Source of the DNA: Streptococcus sp.
GTDB lineage: Bacteria; Bacillota; Bacilli; Lactobacillales; Streptococcaceae
Assembly: GCA_003521145.1 (NCBI GenBank)
Contig: DOTL01000011.1
Location: forward strand, 13,663 to 77,662
Length of the DNA: 64,000 nucleotides
Direction of reading: 5' to 3'
The notes under the pieces were generated by a model that saw only the letters and a program-made list of their open reading frames with translations, ran no database searches and was not told the DNA's origin. Position 1 is the stretch's first letter, and each line of letters opens with the position of its first letter. This document shows, in pieces, positions 38,829-47,531 of this stretch. The position numbers were made by a program, and so were the translations under genes.

Positions 38829-40169
38829 ATGTCTGTTTTAAACTATATTATTGAAGCCATTGTTTCATTGGGTTCACTCATTGTTCTCTTTTTTAGTGTT
38901 AACCGCTTAAAGTATTCTATCCGTTCAATCCTCTTGGTCATTCTGCTCAGAGTATCCGTTGCAGCCCTTTTCGCGACTTTAAGTCAGTTATTTTCAAGTC
39001 AATTCTTCTCTTATTTTGACACCCCTTTGTATGGTTTACTGTTGGCTATTGTGTTTTTGAGACCACTGTCTAAAACCTTATTGATTTTCTGTGGTTTATT
39101 TCCTTTTATTCTGGAAAATCTTTTCTATCGTATGGTTCTTTATTTTATTTTCCCCTTATTTGGTCAGACCCCAGGTATCATAGAAGACACTCCAACTTTT
39201 GTTTTCGTTAATCTCCTGTCTACATTGTCTGTTCTATTTTTCTTAGGTTGGTTAAGATATGATTTTGTCAAGTTAAGAACGGACAATCTTGTAGCTGAAG
39301 ATAAACGGATCCTCTATATGACTAATTGGGTAATGCTTGCATACTATCTTTTAATGCAAACATTGACTTATTTAGAGTATGACATCGGATTGCCGACAAT
39401 GGCTTATCGTCAATTTATTCTAGTGACTTATCTTGTTATCTTCATGGGAATTATCAAACAACTGGATTTACATTTGCGAGAAAAAATACAAGAGCAGTTT
39501 GATTTTCAACAAGCCCTGCAACTAAAAAACTTGGAGGACTATAGTAACCAAATTGAGGAGCTTTATCGAGAGGTTAGGGGCTTCCGGCATGATTATTCAA
39601 ATTTATTAACAACCTTACGATTGGGAATTGAAGAAAATGACATGGTGCAGATAAAGGATGTTTACCAATCTGTGTTAAAGGATTCGCATAAACAGTTGCG
39701 AGCTAGTAAATATGATATTGGGCGTTTGGTCAATATTGATAATTCTGCCTTAAAAAGTTTATTGGCATCCAAATTTTTACAGGCTAATGATAATCATGTA
39801 GCCGTTAGCTTGGAGGTGCCAGAAGCGATTAAACCGCAAGGAATGAAGTTAGTGGACTTTATCACGATTGTTTCGATTCTATGTGATAATGCCATAGATG
39901 CTACCAAAGGAACCTTTGGAAAGATTACCATTGCTTTCTTATCTGTAGATAATAAGCAAATGTTTATTATTGAAAATAACACCAAGGAAGAAAAAGTTGA
40001 CCTTTCAGAGCTTTATGCCTTTGGTCATAGTTCTAAAGGCGAGGGCAGAGGTATTGGTCTATATAATGTCATGAAAATTCTAGAGCGTTACCCACACGTA
40101 TCACTTAACACGACTAGTGCATCTTATCTGTTTGGCCAATCTCTAGAAATTGACTTGTCATCGAAATAA
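38829..40169 (+). CDS. blpH: Pheromone-sensing histidine kinase BlpH
   Basis: 446 residues. Six to seven membrane helices fill the first 215 residues, then the kinase of the HPK10 type: H-box EVRGFRHDYSNLLTTLR near 255, N-box LCDNAIDAT near 355, and G-box GEGRGIGLYNVMKIL near 408. These kinases sense double-glycine pheromones at the membrane and phosphorylate a LytTR regulator. Adjacent blpC supplies the expected ligand. Start chosen at ATG 38829 after GAGAAAGG. Confidence 0.92.
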   Translation: MSVLNYIIEAIVSLGSLIVLFFSVNRLKYSIRSILLVILLRVSVAALFATLSQLFSSQFFSYFDTPLYGLLLAIVFLRPLSKTLLIFCGLFPFILENLFYRMVLYFIFPLFGQTPGIIEDTPTFVFVNLLSTLSVLFFLGWLRYDFVKLRTDNLVAEDKRILYMTNWVMLAYYLLMQTLTYLEYDIGLPTMAYRQFILVTYLVIFMGIIKQLDLHLREKIQEQFDFQQALQLKNLEDYSNQIEELYREVRGFRHDYSNLLTTLRLGIEENDMVQIKDVYQSVLKDSHKQLRASKYDIGRLVNIDNSALKSLLASKFLQANDNHVAVSLEVPEAIKPQGMKLVDFITIVSILCDNAIDATKGTFGKITIAFLSVDNKQMFIIENNTKEEKVDLSELYAFGHSSKGEGRGIGLYNVMKILERYPHVSLNTTSASYLFGQSLEIDLSSK

Positions 40170-40212
40170 AAAAGTTGGACCATGGGATTTAATCCCTCGG
40201 TCCAGATTTTTT
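40170..40212. terminator. Terminator between convergent blpH and blpC
   Basis: Stem TTGGACCATGGGATT pairing with AATCCCTCGGTCCA, T-run on one side and A-run on the other, so it can stop transcription from both directions. Confidence 0.82.
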
Positions 40213-40216
40213 GATG

Positions 40217-40372
40217 TTAGCCCAGTTTATGTTTATTATTGCTGTCTATGGCTTGCTTTGACTTAGGAAAATATTTCATCCAATCACTCCACCAATCTCC
40301 ACCAGAGATGCGGTGAAGTTCTGAAGGAGAAAGCTCTGTGAATGCAGTGAGAGAAGTTCGATACTTGGTCAT
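40217..40372 (-). CDS. blpC: BlpC double-glycine pheromone precursor
   Basis: 51 codons, shorter than usual ORF cutoffs. A 25-residue leader ends in LHRISGG with the hydrophobic spacing (L, L, I before GG) needed by C39 peptidases. The 26-residue product starts DWWSDWMKYFPK and is basic at its end. It has AAAGGAGG eight bases before the ATG and its own BlpR box and -10 (TACAAT at 40409-40404). Position between blpH and blpB is the normal blpC position. The mature sequence differs from the pneumococcal and S. thermophilus BlpC peptides I know, so this is likely another pherotype. Confidence 0.9.
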   Translation of the reverse strand: MTKYRTSLTAFTELSPSELHRISGGDWWSDWMKYFPKSKQAIDSNNKHKLG

Positions 40373-40439
40373 ATAAGGACCTCCTTTATATAAGTTTTAA
40401 TTTATTGTACACAAAATATGGCGGTTTTTGATATTCAAA

Positions 40440-40471
40440 TCCTGAACAGTCATTTAACTTTCCTAAATGGT
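40440..40471 (-). promoter_or_regulatory. BlpR-type box of blpC
   Basis: On the minus strand ACCATTTAGGA and ACTGTTCAGGA repeat with 21-bp spacing, ending 31 bp before TACAAT. It touches the stop codon of blpB, so blpC is transcribed from a promoter embedded at the end of blpB and responds to its own product. Confidence 0.82.
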
Positions 40472-41832
40472 TAATCATGGTTGGATAAAATTTTATCCTT
40501 GTAGTAATCAAAGTAAGTCTTCTTGGCAATGATACTTGTGACTCGACCCTGGAGACCGTACTGGATGACGTCGCTATGCTTGTCGGATAGTTGAGCCAAG
40601 GCAGTAACTTTGAAAATATTCCCCTCCTCAGTTTTAGTAGCAGTTTTATCGATAGACTTAATTTTTCCAACAACAGTGATGCTTTGGTTGCCAACTTTTT
40701 CTAAGCTCAGGCGTACGTCTTGTTTTTCTTTGAGTAAGGCGACATGTTCTGAAGTCACGTAGTAAGTAATGAGGAATTCTTTGGTTTGATTGATATTGGG
40801 GTAAATCTGAGCGATTTCATTACCGCTTGGAATCAAAGACTTTCCTTCAAACTCACTATTGAGATGGATTACCCCTGTTTCAGGAGCTGTAATGGTATTG
40901 TTTTCTAGTCGGACGGATGCTTGCTCTAGCTGTGCCACTAGCTCTGTGATTTGCGTTTCAAGGGTGGTCAGCTGCTGAGAGGCCGATTGTAAAAACTGTG
41001 TTCTTAGGACCTCAACCTTTGTTACAAAGCTGTTATCATAGGTTGCAACAGAGCCAGTTCCAGCTCGTTGGATGTTCAGACTAGCTATGGATGATTCTAG
41101 CCCTGAGATACTTTGGTTGATTTGAGAAAGGTATTGATCAGTTAATCCTGTCTGGGAGTCTTGTTGGGATTGGGCTAAGAAATTGTTTAAGGTGGCTTGG
41201 TGTGGATTGTCAGCTGATAAACTGGTCTGTCTATTGGTAATGGCTTGACGAAGCTCCTCGTATTCTGCTATTTGGTAATAGATTTGATTGATTTGCGTGT
41301 CAATCGCAGCAATGGTATTACCTGCTAGGGCGGCCTGGTTACTCACCTCTGCATTGGTTTTGGAAATTCCTAGTTCGATGTCCTGTGACTGGGTGATAAA
41401 GTTGTTAAAAGTATTGATATAGCCAAATTCGTCCTCCCCTGTAAAGAGGTTCGTTCCCTGTGACAGGCTTTCTTTGAGGGTTTCAAGTCCAGTTTTCTGT
41501 CTATTTAGAGTGGCTAGCTGGGTTTCAAGGGCTTGTTTTTGGGAACTCTCCATAGTTTCAGCGTATTGGATGATGAGCTCATTCTTTTTAACCAGCTTGT
41601 TATTGGCTAGATTATTGGTTGTGATAGGGTTATTGCTGGTGGATTGGATGGAAGCGATGATTGTCGTCGGAGTAATTTCACCTCTTGATATGACGGTAAC
41701 CTCCTTTTGGGCAAAAAGGGAGAAGGTTAGAAGAAAGCCGACTAATAATATCAAGGGGACAATTAAGTGTGTCGCAAAATTATGGTAGCGCCGCTGGTAA
41801 AATTCAGCACTTTTGAACAAATTAGGGTTCAT
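40471..41832 (-). CDS. blpB: Bacteriocin export accessory protein BlpB
   Basis: 453 residues: a short cytoplasmic start, one membrane helix near 20-42, then a long coiled-coil pair (about 90-320) and a beta-rich membrane-fusion domain with APETGVIHLNSEFEG near 325. This is the HlyD/ComB class that partners the C39 ABC exporter. It is 11 bp downstream of blpA and co-transcribed with it. Intact, unlike the truncated copies reported in many pneumococci. Confidence 0.92.
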   Translation of the reverse strand: MNPNLFKSAEFYQRRYHNFATHLIVPLILLVGFLLTFSLFAQKEVTVISRGEITPTTIIASIQSTSNNPITTNNLANNKLVKKNELIIQYAETMESSQKQALETQLATLNRQKTGLETLKESLSQGTNLFTGEDEFGYINTFNNFITQSQDIELGISKTNAEVSNQAALAGNTIAAIDTQINQIYYQIAEYEELRQAITNRQTSLSADNPHQATLNNFLAQSQQDSQTGLTDQYLSQINQSISGLESSIASLNIQRAGTGSVATYDNSFVTKVEVLRTQFLQSASQQLTTLETQITELVAQLEQASVRLENNTITAPETGVIHLNSEFEGKSLIPSGNEIAQIYPNINQTKEFLITYYVTSEHVALLKEKQDVRLSLEKVGNQSITVVGKIKSIDKTATKTEEGNIFKVTALAQLSDKHSDVIQYGLQGRVTSIIAKKTYFDYYKDKILSNHD

Positions 41833-41843
41833 GCTTAGTCTCC

Positions 41844-43997
41844 TTACTTGCTAAATAGATGATGGTAGAAACCTTGTTTGGTCATCAATTCGTGATGTGA
41901 ACCAGTCTCAATGACCTTCCCTTGGTCAAGAACGATAACTTGGTTGGTTCGCTCAGAAATACTGAGGCGGTGTGCGACAAAGATAATGGTCTTGTCTGCC
42001 ATGGCCATTAAATTATCAATGACCTTTTTCTCCGTTAGCACATCAAGGCCGCTAGTGGCTTCATCAAGAATAAGAACAGGGGCTTTAGTCAGTAGAGCCC
42101 TAGCCAAAGCAATCCGTTGCTTTTGACCACCCGATAAGCCAGCTCCGTCAGACAATTCTGTTTGATAGCCCATAGGCATCTGCTCGATATCTTGTCGAAT
42201 TTCAGCGATCTCACAAGCTCTGATAATATCTTCCTGACTAATCAGTTGATTAGCCCCTAAAGTCAAGTTTTCTAAGATTGAACCACTGAAGATATAAGCT
42301 TGTTGTGGGAGGTAGTTAATGTGTTGCCGAAGCGTCTTTTTATCAATTAGTTTAAGGTCATTGTTGTTGATGGTGATTCGACCCTTGTAAGGCTCAAAGA
42401 AATTGACAATCATCTTGGCCAAGGTTGTCTTTCCTGAGCCGCTAATTCCCACTAGACTGACCTTATCGCCTTGTTTGATGGTCAGATTGATATCCGATAG
42501 GGTGTCACGTCCGAAACCGTACTTATAGGAAAGGTCTTCAAAGCGAATATCGCCAGTCAGGAACTGTGAATCTGTTAAGGTCTGACTGTTACTGAATTCA
42601 GATTCAACCAGGTAGACTTCATTCAGGCGATTGTTAGCCACCTTGGCAGACTGGAGCTTGGTTTGGAGGTTTATAATATTTTCTAAAGGATTGGTAAAAT
42701 AAGATAGAAGGGTGTTGAAGGTGATCAGTTGTCCAACTGAAATGTGTCCGTTCATGACTAGTTGAGCCCCAAACCACAAGATGACGATATTTAGAATGAG
42801 CTGAGCTCCCTGTTTAAGGGTAGTTTGCAGGATAGAGTATTTACTGAGTTTGAAGGATTTGTCCAGGTAATCTACGAACTCGCTATCAATCTTCTGGTAG
42901 CGGCTTTCTTCGCTGGTCAAGGATTTGATGGTTTCAATGCCGTTGATGTCTTCGATAATGGCAGAGCTGACCATGGAATTGCTCTGCATAACATCGTTAT
43001 TCATCTTCTCAAACGGCTTCATAAAAGCAAAAATAATGATGATGTAAATGGGAACTGAAATTAAGGAGAGCAGGAAGAGGTTGGTGTTTTGTACCAAAAG
43101 CACACCACCGACGATGGTCAAAATAGAGACATCAAGGAAGAGTGACAAAATGGTCGATGCCAGGGCATCAATGATTGAATTGGCATCTGTAAAGCGAGAG
43201 ATAACCTCACCAGTCCGCCGCGTCGCAAAGAAGGACATGGGCAGTTCAAAGATATGACGGATATAGGAAAGAATCACATCAATACTTAGCCGCTGGCTGA
43301 GCACAGTCAAAAGGTAATCTCGTGAGAAACTCATCATCTGCTGGAGGATGTAGGTGATAATCAAGCCGATGGAGATAATCCCCAAGGTTGACTTCATTTG
43401 ATTAGGAATGTATTCATCCAAAATCCCTTGCAGGTAGTAAGAACCACCAATATTGATAAGCGTCACCAAAAGGCTAGCCAAGACGATATAAAAGATAAGC
43501 GCACGTTGCCTGAAAATCAGAGGGAGAAAACTCATCAGGCCGTTCTTTTTATCCTTATGAGGTTTGTAGCTAGGCCCTGGAGCTAGAAAAATGGCTACAC
43601 CAGTCCATTCAGAAGAAAATCGCTCCTTGGACATCTTTGTCACCTTGACTGTAGGGTCAGGATCACCAATGATAAGATGATCTTTTTTGGTTTGATACAC
43701 TACATAGTAGTGTTGGAGCTTTCCTTCTTTATTGACGTGAACGATGAAAGGGTAAGGGACATCATTCATATCAAAAAGGCTCATATCAGCTTGGATGGCT
43801 CTTGTCTCAAAGCCTATTTCTTGGGCAGCTTTAACGATACCAAGTGCGGTTGTTCCTTCCTTGTTAGTTTTGGCTAATTCTCTCAAATGAGCTAGAGAAT
43901 AGTCAGAACCGTAAAACTTGGCAATAGAAGCTAAAGCAGCTACACCACAGTCTCTGGCATCAATTTGAGGAACAAAGGTTCGTTTATAAGAGGTCAT
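41844..43997 (-). CDS. blpA: Bacteriocin/pheromone ABC exporter-peptidase BlpA
   Basis: 717 residues, the standard length. N-terminal C39 peptidase: catalytic Cys in DARDCGVAAL (near 17), His in KLQHYYVV (near 96) and Asp in GDPDPT. A six-helix membrane domain follows (about 165-450), then the ATPase: Walker A VGISGSGKTT, signature LSGGQKQRIALARALL, Walker B APVLILDEATSGLD. It cleaves after double glycine and exports BlpC and the bacteriocins. No frameshift, so the island can secrete its products. Confidence 0.95.
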   Translation of the reverse strand: MTSYKRTFVPQIDARDCGVAALASIAKFYGSDYSLAHLRELAKTNKEGTTALGIVKAAQEIGFETRAIQADMSLFDMNDVPYPFIVHVNKEGKLQHYYVVYQTKKDHLIIGDPDPTVKVTKMSKERFSSEWTGVAIFLAPGPSYKPHKDKKNGLMSFLPLIFRQRALIFYIVLASLLVTLINIGGSYYLQGILDEYIPNQMKSTLGIISIGLIITYILQQMMSFSRDYLLTVLSQRLSIDVILSYIRHIFELPMSFFATRRTGEVISRFTDANSIIDALASTILSLFLDVSILTIVGGVLLVQNTNLFLLSLISVPIYIIIIFAFMKPFEKMNNDVMQSNSMVSSAIIEDINGIETIKSLTSEESRYQKIDSEFVDYLDKSFKLSKYSILQTTLKQGAQLILNIVILWFGAQLVMNGHISVGQLITFNTLLSYFTNPLENIINLQTKLQSAKVANNRLNEVYLVESEFSNSQTLTDSQFLTGDIRFEDLSYKYGFGRDTLSDINLTIKQGDKVSLVGISGSGKTTLAKMIVNFFEPYKGRITINNNDLKLIDKKTLRQHINYLPQQAYIFSGSILENLTLGANQLISQEDIIRACEIAEIRQDIEQMPMGYQTELSDGAGLSGGQKQRIALARALLTKAPVLILDEATSGLDVLTEKKVIDNLMAMADKTIIFVAHRLSISERTNQVIVLDQGKVIETGSHHELMTKQGFYHHLFSK

Positions 43998-44064
43998 TTG
44001 TCAAATCCTTTCTTGTTAGTGACAAGACTATTATGACAAAAATTTAAAGAAAAAAACGTCTCAA

Positions 44065-44096
44065 TCTTAAATGGTCATCGAAACGTCCTGAATGGC
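44065..44096 (-). promoter_or_regulatory. BlpR-type box of blpAB
   Basis: Minus-strand repeats GCCATTCAGGA and ACCATTTAAGA, 21 bp apart; the -10 CATAAT starts exactly 30 bp after the box (44035-44030). Faces away from the bacteriocin box at 44170, so this is a divergent regulatory region. Confidence 0.85.
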
Positions 44097-44169
44097 AAAG
44101 CACAGAAAAATCTTGGAGTTAAAAAGAACTCCTGAATGGTTCTATTATCGTCTTAAACGGTAAAATTTT

Positions 44170-44201
44170 ACTGTTTAGGACGTTTCGATGACTGTTCAGG
44201 A
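44170..44201 (+). promoter_or_regulatory. BlpR-type box of the first bacteriocin operon
   Basis: Repeats ACTGTTTAGGA and ACTGTTCAGGA, 21 bp apart, with TATACT starting 30 bp after the box at 44231. An inverted half-site GTCTTAAACGGT lies immediately upstream and makes an extended palindrome with the first repeat. Confidence 0.87.
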
Positions 44202-44293
44202 AATGGGAGAAATATTTTTTGAGGAAATGCTATACTAGACTTGTCAAGGTTGCAACTGGAAAAATAAAAATATTATATAAGGAGGTATTCGTT

Positions 44294-44548
44294 ATGAATA
44301 CAAAATCAATGGAACAATTTAAACAAATGGACGTAGAAATGCTTGCGAGTGTTGATGGTGGAAAAAATAATTGGCAAAATAATGTGTTAGAAGGTGTTGG
44401 TGCGGCTACTGCTGGGTGGGGGCTAGGGACTACTGTCTGTACTGTTACTGGTGTAGGGGCACCGCTAGCACCAGCCTGTGGCTATATAGGAGCTAAATTT
44501 GGTGTGGCTCTATGGGCAGGTGTAACTGGTGCAACTGCTGGATTTTAA
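44294..44548 (+). CDS. BlpM-like class IIb bacteriocin precursor
   Basis: 84 residues from ATG 44294 (AAGGAGG upstream). The leader ends EMLASVDGG, cleaved by BlpA. The 61-residue product starts KNNWQNNVLEG, is rich in Gly/Ala with many GxxxG spacings, and has two Cys (TVCTV, PACGY). That fits one half of a two-peptide pore-forming bacteriocin; the next gene is the probable partner. Naming as BlpM-like rests on the leader (MNTKSMEQF) and pairing with a BlpN-like peptide. Confidence 0.85.
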   Translation: MNTKSMEQFKQMDVEMLASVDGGKNNWQNNVLEGVGAATAGWGLGTTVCTVTGVGAPLAPACGYIGAKFGVALWAGVTGATAGF

Positions 44549-44562
44549 AGGAGAATGAAGTT

Positions 44563-44766
44563 ATGTCAAATTATAAAATACTTGATGAAGGTATCCTTCA
44601 AAAAATCGAAGGTGGGAACCCTGCAGGCGCTGCCGTAGTTGCTGGAATGGGATGTGCAGCAACTGGGATTAAATATGGTTCCAAATTGGGAGTTTGGGGC
44701 GCTGCTATCGGAGGTGTCGGAGGTGCAGTAGTATGCGGCTATTTAGCCTATACTGCTGTTGGATAA
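44563..44766 (+). CDS. BlpN-like class IIb bacteriocin precursor
   Basis: 67 residues. Leader ends LQKIEGG; the product NPAGAAVVAGMGCAATG onward and its end GGAVVCGYLAYTAVG closely resemble the pneumococcal BlpN family from memory. Two Cys and GxxxG motifs. It lies 14 bp after the BlpM-like gene with AAGGAG before the ATG. A two-peptide unit of the pair is expected. Confidence 0.88.
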   Translation: MSNYKILDEGILQKIEGGNPAGAAVVAGMGCAATGIKYGSKLGVWGAAIGGVGGAVVCGYLAYTAVG

Positions 44767-44768
44767 CC

Positions 44769-44987
44769 ATGAAGTTACTATTTTTTATGACAGTCATTTT
44801 TGTACAATTGTACAGTGTATATACAGATTGGAAAAGTAAACACCTAATAGAAAAATCGATAGACTTGTCAGTTATCAACGTGTTTATCATTTTATTTCTT
44901 ATTTATAAAAAGTTAGTATTTATCTGGATAGTATATTTACTTATTGTTATTAATTTCTTTTTAAGAATAAATGAAAAAAGGAATTGA
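44769..44987 (+). CDS. Putative bacteriocin immunity protein
   Basis: 72 residues with two to three membrane helices (about 2-18, 32-66) and charged ends. It begins two bases after the BlpN-like stop. Small membrane proteins in this position are usually immunity factors that shield the producer from the neighbouring pair. No sequence family recognised. Confidence 0.7.
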   Translation: MKLLFFMTVIFVQLYSVYTDWKSKHLIEKSIDLSVINVFIILFLIYKKLVFIWIVYLLIVINFFLRINEKRN

Positions 44988-45169
44988 TATCCTAGCTTTA
45001 TAGCAAATAACTGGTAGCGGTAGTCTAATCAATGTCATCAAGGGGAATGGGTTAATTTTGATCTCCAACCAGTCCCAGTCTAGCCGCTGAGTGTCATCCT
45101 ATAACAATTCTCAAAAAGGAATATAGATTGTATCGGATGACAAATTCATTGTATATGGACTTTCTTTAG

Positions 45170-45545
45170 GGCACCTCTAACAACTTCTCCCTTAAGAGAA
45201 TTTAGTTAAAAAATGATGTTGCTCTAGGGGTTCCTTCATATTTGGGTGATTACTCAGCTTTACCCCTTTTTTGGACGCACTACGCCCTAGAGTTTAAAGA
45301 TAGCCGTTTAATTTGTTCAAAACGGCAGATGTTATATAGCAAATTAGTTAAGGTCACATTTGTTCTAGCTCCTGCTAACCCAATGCCTTTAAAATTACTT
45401 CCTTTCAAGTTATTTTCAATAAAACCAAAAACATATTCAATACGATAACGAACCTTTGCCATATGTTAATTAATGTTTCTCTCTGTCAATGGTTTATTAC
45501 GAAAGGCGTGACGAATCGTATGGTGAGATCATCCTTCAGGTACGC
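45170..45545 (-). mobile_element. Remnant of an IS5-type DDE transposase gene
   Basis: The minus strand 45280-45462 encodes VRYRIEYVFGFIENNLKGS and a short C-terminal end typical of IS5-family transposases (the RxxxExxFG motif). Upstream coding sequence is missing and frames are broken. The surrounding 45,000-45,230 shows no other gene. A hairpin with T-run (AGAGCAG / CTGCTCT) follows at about 45,629-45,660. Confidence 0.6.
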
Positions 45546-45721
45546 TCTTTCCTAGATAATAAGTTACGAAATAAGGATGTCTAAAATGATCTAAAATTAC
45601 AAATGCGATTGCAGCGAAAAAAGATGGAAAGAGCAGTAGTAGAATGAACTGCTCTTTTTTGTGTCTATGATAAACTGAAAAGGTAACACTTTTCTGTACA
45701 ATTTTTATAAAGTGTTTTTTG

Positions 45722-46500
45722 TTAAGCGGTCACTCGCTTAGCGATGGGTGTTTGATAATTGAGACTACCGTGAATGCGATGATGATTCCACCAGTGGACA
45801 TAGTTCTTGGTTTTAAGGGTTAGTTCTTTAAGTGAATGAAAGGTTTCTTGATGAATAAACTCCAGTTTGAAGGAACGGTAGGTACTCTCAGCTACTGCAT
45901 TGTCATAAGGACAGCCAGCTTGACTTAGCGAACGGGTGATACCAAAGGCTTCTAAGACCTCATCAATTAATTGATTGTCAAACTCCTTGCCACGGTCAGA
46001 ATGGAAAAGATTGACTTGGTTAAAGCATAAGGGATACTCTGAATGGCTTGTTTGACGAGCTCTGCAGTCTTCTGCCAGCCAACAGATACGCCAATAATTT
46101 CACGATTAAAGAGGTCAATAATCAAGCAAACATAAGCCCAACGCTGACCAACACGGACATAGGTCAAATCTGTCACAATCACTTCCAGTGGTTTTTCTTG
46201 GTGGAACTGTCTGTCTAAGAGATTTGGAATAGGGGCTTCGTTTTTCCCTTTAGCATATGGCTTGAAGCTAGCCTGCTGGTAAACAGATACGAGATTTAAC
46301 CGCTTCATGATTCGACGAATGCGGCGACGAGATAAGATAATCCCATCTGTAGCCAGACATTGCTTGATCTTTCTGGCACCGTATCTCGATTGGCTCTCGA
46401 GAAAAATTTGTTTCACCTTTTCTTCAAGATCAGCTTCAGATACTGGTTCTGAGGTTTTATAGTAGTAGCTAGAGCGCGGGAGATTCAACCAACGACACAT
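45722..46500 (-). pseudogene. IS3-family transposase OrfB (frameshifted)
   Basis: DDE integrase core begins intact: YGARKIKQCL, VTDLTYVRVGQRWAYVC (first Asp). A one-base deletion near 46,014 shifts the frame after SIPYALTK; the other frame then continues LFHSDRGKEFDNQLI and ends at 45722. Normally made as an OrfAB fusion by programmed frameshifting. Confidence 0.8.
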
Positions 46501-46535
46501 GGCTGAAATGCTGTATTTATCCTTGTTAGCAGCGA

Positions 46536-46826
46536 TTAGTTCCCTTTTTGTGCCATAATCACCGCCGCTTGCTTTAGGATGTCTATCTGCATTTCAAGTT
46601 CTTTGTTTAGCTTTCTAAGAGCTTTCAGCTCCCGCTGTTCATCGGTAATATTATCAATTGATTTGAAGGAGCCCATTGTTTTAGCTTGTCTCACCCACTT
46701 ATCAAAGGTAGAAGGGGTTAAATCATATTCTTTGATCAGCGCACTTCGTTTCATACTTGCAGTGTGAAGGTCAACGATTTGTTGTTTAAAGCCATCTGTA
46801 AAATGACGGTGTATTTTTCTAGACAT
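46536..46826 (-). CDS. IS3-family transposase OrfA
   Basis: 96 residues from MSRKIHRHFTDGFKQQ, with AGGAGA before the ATG; a longer frame to 46859 lacks a ribosome site. Helix-turn-helix (SALIKEYDLTPSTFDKWVRQ) and a leucine-zipper-like end ELKALRKLNKELEMQIDIL. Binds the IS ends. Confidence 0.85.
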   Translation of the reverse strand: MSRKIHRHFTDGFKQQIVDLHTASMKRSALIKEYDLTPSTFDKWVRQAKTMGSFKSIDNITDEQRELKALRKLNKELEMQIDILKQAAVIMAQKGN

Positions 46827-46944
46827 ATTGTTTCTCCTGTTTTCTTTAGTGTAGAACACTTTATAAATTCTGTCTAGTTTAGTGTAACCGATTCAAAGTC
46901 TGAATCAAGAGAGCGAAGTGGATTTGAGCTATTTCGGATAAAGT

Positions 46945-47276
46945 CATGACGGAATTTTGGGCGTTAGCAAGGACTGGATCTGTTGAAGGTGCGAGACATG
47001 GAGCAGCATCAGGTTTAAGTGTGTGGTTCCTGGTGTGGAATTGTTGGATCGGGTTTAGGGGGAATTACCCTATAAAAGATTTAGTAAGAAAAGTAATCAT
47101 GAAGTTTTTCTGAAAACACAAATTTATATTATTGTTATATTTTTAGTGTAAAGATTTTTCTAGTTATTTTTTTCCCAATACAACAATAATTGATCTATTA
47201 CTATTCGGTATATTTTTAATGCTTATTTTATGTGCGAAGAAGATAGATAATTTCTTTCAATCCAAAATAAAGAAAA
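46945..47276 (+). pseudogene. Bacteriocin and immunity gene remnants
   Basis: Between the IS and the next box, a Gly/Ala-rich stretch (TGSVEGARHGAASGLSV, then after a frameshift WCGIVGSGLGGITL and a stop at 47071-47073) looks like the end of a class II bacteriocin. About 100 bp later FFPNTTIIDLLLFGIF continues into LMLILCAKKIDNFF and a Lys-rich end, like an immunity protein tail. No start codon or ribosome site remains. Probably a unit damaged by the IS insertion. Confidence 0.5.
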
Positions 47277-47287
47277 AAGCGTCCAAA

Positions 47288-47319
47288 TCTTAAATGGTCA
47301 TGGAAACGTCCAGGATGGA
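47288..47319 (-). repeat. Orphan, decayed BlpR box (copy of the blpA promoter side)
   Basis: Minus-strand half-sites TCCATCCTGGA and ACCATTTAAGA with 21-bp spacing, matching the blpA box at 44065. There is no gene or -10 in the expected direction. It is the divergent half of a duplicated promoter module (44,040-44,330 matches 47,265-47,545). Confidence 0.65.
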
Positions 47320-47392
47320 AAAAAAGAGATATTGACTCAAACTAAAAATAATTCTCGAATGGTCATTACATCATCTTCAACGACAAAATTTT

Positions 47393-47424
47393 GCCATTTA
47401 GGAAAGTTAAATGACTGTTCAGGA
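47393..47424 (+). promoter_or_regulatory. BlpR-type box of the second bacteriocin operon
   Basis: GCCATTTAGGA and ACTGTTCAGGA, 21 bp apart; TATGCT starts 30 bp after the box at 47454. The -10 differs from the TATACT of the other copies by one base. Confidence 0.82.
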
Positions 47425-47531
47425 AATGGGGGAACTATTTTTTGAGGAAGTGCTATGCTAGACTTGTCGAGGTTGCAACTGGACAAATAAAAATATTATA
47501 TAAGGAGGTATTCGTTAGGAATACAAAATCA

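Larger units (their letters stand above)
45682..46889 (-). mobile_element. IS3-family insertion sequence (about 1.2 kb)
   Basis: Imperfect terminal inverted repeats GGTAACACT and GGTTACACT, extended by a shared ATTTATAAAGTGTT-like inner part, bound 1208 bp. Inside are orfA and orfB on the minus strand. No clear target duplication is seen. orfB carries a frameshift, so this copy is probably inactive. It split the bacteriocin island between two bacteriocin units. Confidence 0.8.

Noticed and set aside
45242..45448. Plus-strand 68-residue frame near the IS remnant
   Set aside because: It is the antisense of the IS5-type transposase fragment.
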